Assembly (NCBI GenBank): GCA_037833965.1
Contig: AP031356.1
Span: 8,516,501-8,580,500 of the forward strand
Length of the DNA stretch: 64,000 nt
Direction: 5' to 3'
Origin: Marchantia polymorpha subsp. ruderalis
Lineage: Eukaryota; Streptophyta; Marchantiopsida; Marchantiales; Marchantiaceae
This document shows positions 41,059 to 50,500 of this stretch, in pieces. The notes under the pieces were generated by a model. The model was not told the DNA's origin. It ran no database searches and saw only the letters and a program-made list of their open reading frames with translations. The translations under genes were made by a program, and so were the position numbers. The stretch's first letter is position 1. Each line of letters opens with the position of its first letter.

Positions 41059-41916
41059 TGCAACCTCCGGGCTGACTCTCACTCAGGTTTACCTCTGATG
41101 GTTTTGTGGTAGCGCATCATGGTTCTAGAAGACTAAGATTCATACTCTCACTCATGTCCCAAACACCTTCTCTTACAAACTCTCATGTATCACTCCAACT
41201 CACACACAACTCTCCTCACATCACCCTCTTCACATAAATGCAAACACACGTCGATACTCCAAGATACTCAAAAACTTCACTCCTTCATTACTGAAACAAG
41301 TCCTCACACATGACTCTCCAAACTTGCTTGAGAGGTGCTACTCTACCTCTCTATTTATACTACTTGAGAAGTTACCATAGTAACATGTGGTAATTTCTCC
41401 TAACTTACTTTTACCTAGGTAAGTTTGACTAACCTTCTCTACGTGGCAACATGCCATTGGCCTACCTAAACCTTCTAGAAGCTTCTGGAATCCAAGGTTG
41501 AGGTGGCGACATGCCATTTGAAGCTTTTAAACTTCTACAAGCTTCCTAGCCACTAAGTCAACATTAGACTTAGTCTAGCCAATCATCTTTCATACATTTA
41601 GTCAAACCAATCAAATCCAAGCTTCTAGTCAAATATCTAATCCCTTGGAATCTAGAACTTTTGTATAAGACAAAATAGAAGTGCTCACTCCTTGTAAAGG
41701 ACAAAATAGAAGTGCTCACTCCATTCTTCTAGAACTCCGCTAATTACTCCGCCAACTATAGACATTGTAGCTAAACTTAGTCATGACTAGATAAACTTAG
41801 TTATAACTAACTAGTTTAGTCATAACTAGCTAGTCTTAGCTATGCCTTGGCTAATCATCCTTATTCCCTTGACCACTTCTAAGACTTAGTACATATGTGC
41901 AACAACCGGTCTTACA
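41059..41916 (-). repeat. 5' LTR of element C (858 bp)
   Basis: Same ends and length as the 3' LTR, exactly 7,000 bp away in coordinate; TSD GATC follows at 41917. A CTATTTATAC stretch at about 41351-41360 (GTATAAATAG on the minus strand) is a plausible TATA box. Confidence 0.95.
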
Positions 41917-42139
41917 GATCTACCGCCGAAGGTGCTCGAAGCGGATCCTACAGCATGAACCGCCCGTTCTGTCCCAAGCGTCCCACTGTGGCCTAAGCCC
42001 AAAACCCCTTGACTGTCCTCGATCCTCTTTTTACTCTGGTTTTGCGTAACGATTACTATTTACAGCTGCTACCGCGGTACTTACTATTCAAAAATGTTTT
42101 AGTTCCGACGAAAAACAAAAAGTGGGTTACCACAGCGGC

Positions 42140-43453
42140 GCCTGGGGAAAACTCACACTGCGCGAGTTAGAGCTTCGAGCGGCGGGTTTGATGTCAGGTG
42201 ACAGTCGGAGCCGGCGGCGAGTGGCAAAGAAGCTGGATTCGTTTCTGTCGAAGTCGCGGGACACCATGGCCACCCTCGAGACAGAGGTTACTGCGGTGTT
42301 GCGGCGGCTGGGACTGCGCAGTCGAGCGGAAGACTGGCAGGGTAGAGAGTTAGTGCGCGGCAGTCCGTTGCGCAGAAGGCGAAGCACAGGTTCTGCGGAG
42401 TGTAGTGTAGCGTGGTTCCGTGCAGGCGCGTAGCGTAGTGCAGTGTAATGTTAGTTAGAACTTAGAACGTATAAAGTAGGTCAAGGCGTCTTGCCTTGGG
42501 ATTCTTCCAGTTTTGGAAGTGCACATCAGGAACTCATTTTCTCTGCGTGTTTGTGTCCTTATTTCTGTCACGACGCAAGAGGAGCTACAACTTGGCGATC
42601 CGCATTTTGTAGCTAAAGGCCTTCGGCCGAACGTTCAGAGCTAGTATACTGGTTAGAGATTTGAGTAGTTTGGATCTACACCTACGGGTGATTGCCGATG
42701 CTCAGAGCGAGTTACTAGTTAGATACTTGAAAAGTTCCCCCTTACACTTTCGAGTGATTGTTCCTGATTGTACTCCTTCGGGATTTTTCCCCTGAATGCC
42801 AAAGTGAAGTTTTGCTACTTCGGGTAAGCATTGGTTGTAAATTCAGGTTACGCTGCAGCAGGTGCCTTCAGGGCAACCCTTGTAGTATTTCTGGGAATGA
42901 CAAGTGCCTAAGAATTCAAACTCTTCAATGGACTCTTATGGTGTGCTACTGGATCGTTTCTCAGTTGAGTCTCTCAGTTCGGACCTGTATTCTCTGCGCG
43001 TTTTCTGAGTTGAGTGTGTTGTTCACTGCGTGTGAGTGACTTCGATCCGAAGTAGGAAGTCCAATCCCGGTCCCCTGTGCTAGCAGAAGCTAGTGGAAGG
43101 GTTGTAAAAGCCAGAGTTGGGACTCACTACCCGCAGATCCGCTGAGTGTATTCGTGAGAGACTTTCCCCCTGAAATCTTAAGTAGAGATCCTAACCGATC
43201 TCTGAGTTGTGTTTCTATAGTTCAGGTGTGTGTGTGTGTGTGTGTGTTGAGTGAACTACGCTGCACTGTGCGACCTCCAAGTGAGCTCCGAGTGAACACT
43301 TGCAATATTTCTGGGAGTGACAGTCGCCTGAGAATTCAAACTCTTCAATAGTCTGTTAAATGTGACACTTTGTACTCTGTGTGTTGCCTCTGTCCCTGTG
43401 GGTTCGACCTTTCTACCACTATATTGCAGTTTAGCCTTTGGTGGATTATTACA
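42140..43453 (+). repeat. Oldest-layer plus-strand LTR, right piece, with end of the LTR ORF
   Basis: Continues the LTR from 31605. The LTR ORF resumes (PGEKLTLRELELRAAGL... SAECSVAWFRAGA) and stops with TAG at 42431-42433. Then follow TATAAAGTA at about 42470, the dyad CAAGGC-GTCTT-GCCTTG at 42482-42498, R/U5 with a TG microsatellite near 43226, and the LTR end GGATTATTACA at 43453. This is the most diverged LTR in the left cluster, consistent with the oldest layer. Confidence 0.88.
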
Positions 43454-43476
43454 TAAGAAGCCAACAACTTCTTTTT
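43454..43476 (+). other. Remnant of leader after the oldest LTR
   Basis: TAAGAAGCCAACAACTTCTT matches the LTR-PBS spacer of elements A and B, then homology stops just before the primer site would begin. The sequence TTTTTTAGCCTCAC repeats around the breakpoint (43473 and 43494), hinting at a repeat-mediated deletion of the internal region. Confidence 0.8.
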
Positions 43477-43631
43477 TAGCCTCACTTCATTTTTTAGCCT
43501 CACCTCACTTCTTGCATAAAAGACCTATTCTATTCTAATCTAACTACTTTTACTCTAAGAGTTAAAAACGACGTGGATTTTCCATCCTATTAGTCCATTT
43601 CTGGAAAAAACAAAAACACTGGCCTACCACA
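43477..43631 (-). other. Possible LTR-like terminus of a further family (weak)
   Basis: On the minus strand from 43631 the sequence reads TGTGGTAGGCCAGTGTTTTT followed by GTTTTTTCCAG, resembling the A/B-family LTR start (TGTGGTAACCCACTTTTTG, TTTTTTG). It lies downstream of the coiled-coil ORF at 43875-44450. It may be a related LTR start or chance similarity. Confidence 0.3.
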
Positions 43632-43874
43632 TCAGCCTACTGCTCTGAATACCCGAACTCAAACTTGCTTAAATTCCGAATACTCCCAGGCACACTCGAA
43701 ACATCCGAATCGGACTCTCGCGACTTCAGATGCGGTGATTTTGACAAACTAAAGTGCAACATGCACGGTGACAAACACTCACAATTTCACGAACACGCAC
43801 GGTAGACACAGGTTGATAGCCGAGACGAAACAATTAACAGAAAAGCCCCCCCAAGGAAAGGGCCTTGGGTCTCT

Positions 43875-44450
43875 TTATTCACTCTGAATCCTAGATATCT
43901 CAACCCCCCGAGGCGAGCTAATCTCAGGCGCAGTATCATCCGACGCAGCGGTTACCGTGTACTCTGAGGTTGAGTCGGCTCCTAATCTACGCAACACGCC
44001 TAAAATCTTGATCTGTAAGTTCTCCAGCGCTTCTTTCAATCCAGAAGAGAAAGAATTGACTAATCTAACTAACTGATGCTGCCCGACGGTTCCACTAATC
44101 TCAAATACCATAAATCGTCGCTGCAACGAATCCAATTTCATCCACTTCAACGTTTGGACATTCCACATAAAAAAACCGCACAGACACTCCTCAACACGCA
44201 AACAAAAACTGTCGGTCGTCTCCTACTTCAACTGTCAAAACGCCAATTCCGCCGCTTCCGCTCTGGTCCGCAACATCTCTAACTGCTCTGTAACCGTCTT
44301 CAACTGATCTCGCAGCCTATCGCAATCGGCATCCAATTTTAGTCTACATTCAACCTCTGAAGACTTGGCCGTTTCACACTCTGTCAATTTTGTCGCCCTA
44401 CTAGCCAATTCGGCCTCGTGCTTCTTTGTCTGCTCCACCAAACTCACCAT
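43875..44450 (-). pseudogene. Decayed coiled-coil ORF, family not recognised
   Basis: Two open stretches in the same minus-strand frame, MVSLVEQTKKHEAELASRAT... (44450-44238) and a 108-codon piece ending SSPRGVEISRIQSE (44201-43875), separated by TGA at 44237-44235 and a TAG a few codons on. The first is a charged coiled coil (Glu/Lys/Leu/Arg with ETAKSSEVECRLKLDADCDR); the second is predicted helical (WNVQTLKWMKLDSLQRRFMV, GLKEALENLQIKILGVLRRLG). It resembles the C-terminal style of the LTR protein without clear alignment. The stop is followed by a CCCAAGG-CCCTTTCC-TTGGG dyad, reminiscent of the dyad after the LTR ORF. Could be a remnant ORF of another LTR family or of a host gene family. 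Confidence 0.45.
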
Positions 44451-47334
44451 AAGCTCATTCCCGCGTTGTACCTCTTTGTTGTGGGCTTGAATTGACTCTC
44501 AAAGTCTAAAGGTGTCTAAGTCCAATGTCACTTCTTCAACGAAGTCCGATGGTTCACACAAACTCAAAGCTCCGAATTAATAACTTCTTCAAATGAGCTA
44601 TGTTGAAGCTAAAATTCCGCATGTGCGCTTGGCTGAAGCCAACAACCCCATTAAATTTTAACTCCAATTGACACTCCAATGCAAAGAAAAGGCTAACGCA
44701 AGATCCATGTTTCAAGGCCAAAGACAAAGTCCCTTTGGCCGAATTTTGAAGATCTATAAGTTCTAATAATAAACCTTTGTTCAATAACAAAAATTATTTA
44801 AGCTCTTCATGTCACTATTTTCTTCTTTCATCAACTTCGATTTGTATGATTCGCCACTTTTGATTGCACTCCTTTGATCTCTTGCGCATTCCTTCATGAG
44901 AATGATGCAGCAATAATTGTGACATTGTTCTTTCTTAATAATCGGAATGGCTTGCAGAGCATCTCATTGGGCCTTGCAAAGCCGTCTTCATGAGACTTTA
45001 TGTGCATCCTGCGTCATGTCACATGACGCAGGATGGGACATGACTCATGTCCCACCTCCGGGCTGTTTTAGCTCTCTTTTAGCTCTGTGGTTCTCCGCCG
45101 TATCTACAGGTCACTTCCCTAGATCCTACATAAAACATACATGCAAGCCTTGAAGATGCTTTACGTTGTACGACATATCCACGGATCTTGCTGATGAAAT
45201 CATGGCACCGTTGATTAAAGATGTGAGCATACTAATTATCTAATGGGTGGGTGAGTTCAGGGTGCATCCCTCTGATGATTACGGACAACTGGCACAAAGA
45301 TTAAGGAGTCCATGTCACGATTACCTAAGGTTCTCGTGAGACTCCGGCTAAAGTCTTGAGCGACAAAAGTCAACTACAAGCACTTTCTAGCATGGTACAC
45401 AAGTCTTGGCCACTGAAGATGATACTAAAGCTTGGATTTGGATATGAAATAAAGTCGTTCTCTTTTGAAGTGCCATCCATGCAAGTGCAGAATCTGATTA
45501 AAGCATGACCTATGCACACTTTATCGTCATCATCGTCCTGACCCTGGATTGCAGACGTTGTCATTCACGATCAGTGAACTCTGATATACTTAAGATATCT
45601 ACACCTGTTTTTCTACCCAGAGAACAACACTTTCTTCATTAGCTTCAACGTTTACTTTCTTTGCCAGTTACCTGTGTCATTCGAAATTTTACAACTCCAC
45701 ATATAATGTATCAACTCCATAGAAGTAAACCTTGATCTTTTCGCGTTATTATGTGGTTCTTAGAAGAATGCACTCAGCTCGCTTACAATGCTCTATAACT
45801 CACATACAGCTAAAACAACTGTGCCTTCAGCTTCTGCAGACGGGTCAATCGTAACCATACAGCTGCCAAATCCTTGTTTCTCTCTAATCAGAAAAAGTAG
45901 GAAGTGATATAGCACAATTTCTAGGAAGAACTCATGAAGTTGTAGATAGATGAAACCAAAGGTGTAACATGGGGATGAACTTACAAATTTGGCACGGCAT
46001 TATAATCTCACTTTGTAGGACTGAATTAACGGCTTCTCATTATGCACACAAATCGAAGACACAGATTAAGGGCTCCTGGAGGTGATGTCACTGTGTGCTC
46101 CTTTGGAACATCGGAACTTCCAAGCTCATTTTCCAAGAAGCAAAATTTATTTCCGCACATTGCGGGGACAAATGTTGGAATCAATAACGGGGACACCAAA
46201 CAGTTGGTCAGTCAGGTTTGAGACCTTTTGTCTTCAACAGAAGCTTGCTTCCCAAAATGGAGAACGATACTTTGCATTCTGCCCTTCAGGTCACACCGCA
46301 ACCAGAGTAGACATCTCAGCGACAGAGTACGATTCTCTCCTCTGAGCACAGTACAGCAAATGCATAGATTTTGCAATTCGAGCTTGCTGCCCTTCAGATC
46401 TCTTCACCATTACTTTGTATATGCTAGAATTGGGCAATCTGTTCTCATATCTTGATGCTCAATTCAAGCTCTACGTAGTTGCAGATGTAATCAAATTCCA
46501 ATCCAGAATCATGTAACCCTGCAGGTTGATGAACTTTGATTCCAAGAGAAGAGGAAGGAAAGAAGGCTCATTGGCGTAGATTAGCCTTTCAAAGGAGACA
46601 ATGTGAGGAAGAAAAGGAAGCCCCGCCAAAAAGTCTTTGCACACGTCACGACGATTAAAAGCTTTGCATGGTGGCCGATGAATCCAAGCGGGGAGTTGAT
46701 AATTAAAATTTCCATGACCGTAGACCACCTAGTTCGTTCATGCGTGCCCAGGGAGGCGTACAGAAAGCATTCGATCCTCAAAGTGAAGTGAGGGCTTAGC
46801 TGCCCATTCTCGGAACCCAGCAGGGGAGACGAGGAGCGCAGGGTCGGATCGATCTGAGCGCATGGAAGGCAAGGAAGGAGGAGGAGGATGAGGAGGCGAT
46901 GGACTCGTAAGGCGCTCGGTAGAGATGCAGGGTTAGTGCGGGAGGGCGGGCGATGAGGAGGTCGGATTTCGTGAAGCGGAGGGCGGGCGGTGGCGAAGGA
47001 GCTGCTGCTGCTGCAGGGTGGAGACATTGTGGCGAGTTGTTGTTGTTGGTGGCGGGCGAGTCGAGTGATCTGGCGACGACGGACGGCAATCGAGGATTAG
47101 GTGGTGGTTCTCGGTGCGAGGCAGTAGACGCGTAGATCAGGTGGGGAGGATGGCGGTGTGAATTTGTGTGGAGGCGTTCGGAGGTCAGGGCAAATTGTCG
47201 GGTAGAATTTTCTGACAAATTTTGGCAAGAAGAAGCAGAAGACGACGACCGTATGCAGCTTGGTTTTTGTGTAGGACGAGAGCTGAGGGAAGGAGCGCTC
47301 GGTGAGACGGAGGGCGCACGGTGAGACGGATGGG
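44451..47334. other. Region without a supportable gene
   Basis: Only short, unconvincing ORFs. A few (46082-46345 plus; 44554-44790 minus) could be exon or gene relics but no motif was recognised. 46790-47330 is GC-rich with trinucleotide-like GAGGAG/GCTGCT runs and a low-complexity minus frame; this could be promoter or 5' UTR sequence of the following LRR gene or of a divergent gene. Hairpins at 45005-45053 are listed separately. Confidence 0.4.
45005..45053. repeat. Two adjacent perfect hairpins
   Basis: CATCCTGCGTCATG - TCA - CATGACGCAGGATG (14-bp arms, 45005-45035), directly overlapping GGGACATGA - C - TCATGTCCC (9-bp arms, 45035-45053). No flanking duplication was identified. Confidence 0.85.
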
Positions 47335-47534
47335 TGAAGAATGGAAAATTGCACTTGACCGTGCACTTGATTTATAATTCGCAATTCCACGATGCATGGA
47401 GATTGAACAATACATCGAGAATTGAGTTTTATATTTCTCTGGAGGTGGACACCATGCACTTACTCAGAAGATCTACAGGTCGGGCATCGGTCGTTTACGC
47501 TCCTGATCTGCCCGCTCTCCGCAAACGCTTCAGG

Positions 47535-50500
47535 ATGTTGGTGATTCTGGTGCTTTGTTGCATCCAGCTCGGTGCTTGCGCCGTTGGTCAGGAGGATACC
47601 ACCTTCAGAGAAATAAGCACAATCGAGACTCTTGTTGAGACTCTACAGGATCCAGATTTCGACGCACGTGCAGAATCGGCCGCGAAAGAGCATGGCAGCA
47701 TCAACATCGAGAGTGGACCTTCTCTGGCTTCCTCCGTCGAGGCGCATATGGGCCAGCAACAAACACACGGCGGTCCCAGGAGCCAGCGAGAGCTGCAGCA
47801 GTTTAAACTTCAGGACCAAGCCGTCGAAACTTTGTTAACGAAATGTCATGAGCCTCTCCATCGTTTTCAGGAGGAATCTGCACACTCCAGAGCAATATCC
47901 CGCACTTTGCTCCAAGACAGCTTCGGGTCAGTTACATTTCGCAGCAAGATATCATCTGATAGAGAAGTGCACAGTTCTGCACCTGTCGCTTTTGTCCTTC
48001 GTCCGAGCATGTGCACAGCAATGCGCATGCTTGGGCGAGTGAGTGAAATTCATCTCTAACGCCATACGAGTCCAATGTGTTGCCACTGTCGCAGGGAGGC
48101 CGATGCGCTCCTGCAATTCAAGGCCGAAATCGAAAACTACACGGACAACGCTTTGGATGATTGGACAACGGGGAATCGCTCCGCCTACTGCTCGTGGACG
48201 AGGGTCATCTGCGACGATGAGCTGCACGTGATCTCCCTCAACTTCTCCAGGCTGAAGATGAACGGCACTTTGGGTCCTTCGTTGAGCAAGCTCGAATACC
48301 TCGTGGACCTCGATCTGAGCCACAATTTCCTGTTGAGCGAGCTTCCCGTGGAATGGGGCCGGCTGCAGAGACTGCAGTCCTTGAACGTCCACGATAATTT
48401 TCTCTTTGGTGGAGTTCCCGCAGAGTACGGCAACATGTCCAGCCTACGAGTCCTCTACATCGGAGCACAGGACAAGTTCTTCAACGGGTTCATTCCGGAG
48501 GAGCTGGGTCTGCTCTCTGAGCTCGAGGTTCTGGCCCTGGGCGCGGTCTTCAATTTCGACGCCAAGCAGGAGTACTTCCGTTACCAGTCGAACGAGATGA
48601 GAGGCCCCATTCCCAAGTCCATCGCCAACTGCACAAAGCTGTGGTACTTGGATTTCTTCGGCAACAAATATCTGACGGGTCCCATTCCGAGAGAGTACGG
48701 CCAGCTCGTCAATCTGGAGTATCTGAGCTTCGAGCAGAACAATTTCACAGGCTCCATCCCGTCCGAGCTGGGCAACCTGACGAAGATCAAGTATCTGCAC
48801 TTGGGAAATAATGCCTTGGAGGGAGAGTTCCCCGTGGAGCTGGCGTCGCTGTCGGAGCTCGAGTTCCTGAACGTGAGTAACAACTTCCTGACGGGGATTT
48901 TTCTGACAGTGGAGTCCACTTCGTGGAGTCGGCTGGAAAAGCTCTTCATCGACGGGAACAACTTTCGTGGCGCCTTTCCCAGAGCTATGACGGCCATGAC
49001 GGCGCTGACGATCTTGTACATGTTCGACAACGAGTTCACCGGCGGCCTCCCCGAGAACCTGGGGCAGCTGGCCAACCTCCAAGTGTTCGATTTCCGCAGC
49101 AACCAGCTGGACGGGGAATTGCCCGACAGCCTCAACAACTGCACGCAGCTCCAATGGCTGCAGGCAGCGAGCAACAACCTCACGGGCACGCTGGACCCGC
49201 TGAGAAACCTCTCGCGGCTCGAACTCCTGTCCGTAGGGTACAACAACCTCACGGGCACGCTGGAGCCGCTGAGAAATCTCTCGCTGCTCTATTGGATAGA
49301 AGCAAGGAACAACAATCTCACAGGCACACTGGACCCGCTGAGAAACCTCTCGTGGCTCCAAGTCCTGTCCGTAGGGTACAGCAGGCTCAGGGGCACGCTG
49401 GAGCCGCTGCGAAACCTCTCAATGCTCTATTGGATAAATGCAGCGAACAACAATCTCACGGGCACGCTGGAGCCGCTGAGAAACCTCTCGCTGCTCTATT
49501 GGATAAATGCAGAGAACAACAATCTCACAGGCACGCTGGACCCGCTGAGAAACCTCTCGCGGCTCCAACTCCTGTCCGTAGAGTACAACAACCTCACGGG
49601 CACGCTGGAGCCGCTGAGAAATCTCTCGCTGCTCTATTGGATAGAAGCAAGGAACAACAATCTCACAGGCACACTGGACCCGCTGAGAAACCTCTCGTGG
49701 CTCCAAGTCCTGTCCGTAGGGTACAGCAGGCTCAGGGGCACGCTGGAGCCGCTGCGAAACCTCTCAATGCTCTATTGGATAAATGCAGCGAACAACAATC
49801 TCACGGGCACGCTGGAGCCGCTGAGAAACCTCTCGCTGCTCTATTGGATAAATGCAGAGAACAACAATCTCACAGGCACGCTGGACCCGCTGAGAAACCT
49901 CTCGCGGCTCCAACTCCTGTCCGTAGAGTACAACAACCTCACGGGCACGCTGGAGCCGCTGAGAAATCTCTCGCTGCTCTATTGGATAGAAGCAAGGAAC
50001 AACAATCTCACAGGCACACTGGACCCGCTGAGAAACCTCTCGTGGCTCCAAGTCCTGTCCGTAGGGTACAGCAGGCTCAGGGGCACGCTGGAGCCGCTGC
50101 GAAACCTCTCAATGCTCTATTGGATAAATGCAGCGAACAACAATCTCACGGGCACGCTGGAGCCGCTGAGAAACCTCTCGCTGCTCTATTGGATAAATGC
50201 AGAGAACAACAATCTCACAGGCACGCTGGACCCGCTGAGAAACCTCTCGCGGCTCCAACTCCTGTCCGTAGAGTACAACAACCTCACGGGCACGCTGGAG
50301 CCGCTGAGAAATCTCTCGCTGCTCTATTGGATAGAAGCAAGGAACAACAATCTCACAGGCACACTGGACCCGCTGAGAAACCTCTCGTGGCTCCAAGTCC
50401 TGTCCGTAGGGTACAGCAGGCTCAGGGGCACGCTGGAGCCGCTGCGAAACCTCTCAATGCTCTATTGGATAAATGCAGCGAACAACAATCTCACGGGCAC

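Larger units (their letters stand above)
34059..41916 (-). mobile_element. Element C: complete young Ty3/gypsy retrotransposon, TSD GATC
   Basis: Complete from LTR to LTR, 7858 bp, with ends TGTAAGACC...GGAGGTTGCA on the minus strand and GATC at 34055-34058 and 41917-41920. The two 858-bp LTRs differ, on full reading, at a single base (C at 34102, T at 41102). Gag-pol is one uninterrupted frame; primer site and polypurine tract are in place. There is an additional upstream ORF with a zinc knuckle. Unrelated in LTR sequence to the A/B family. All signs point to a recent, potentially autonomous insertion. The unoccupied version of the insertion site is present, inverted, near 22821-22824. Confidence 0.95.
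31606..42134 (-). mobile_element. Solo LTR (minus strand), ORF-less subtype, TSD GCGGC, itself split by element C
   Basis: On the minus strand it starts TGTGGTAACCCACTTTTTG at 42134 and ends TTATTACA at 31606, with GCGGC on both sides (31601-31605; 42135-42139). Excluding element C and its extra GATC, the LTR is about 2667 bp. It resembles the plus-strand solo LTR 22601-25369 in inverse orientation throughout, including the telomere-like patch, but differs by several block-level indels between 32850 and 33700. It was inserted in the coiled-coil part of an older LTR ORF (HWEVAA / APGEKLTLRE). Confidence 0.92.

Noticed and set aside
41917-42134. Separate small repeat to the right of element C
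   Set aside because: It is the start of the minus-strand solo LTR (31606-42134) displaced by element C, shown by the shared empty site at 22821.
46796-47218. Minus-strand ORF rich in Ala, Ser and Pro
   Set aside because: Low-complexity frame in a GC-rich stretch just upstream of the LRR gene; no domain and no splice signals that fit.
48039-48094. Intron with strong donor GTGAGTG for the LRR gene
   Set aside because: 56 nt is too short for a typical plant intron and would shift the frame between signal peptide and N-cap.
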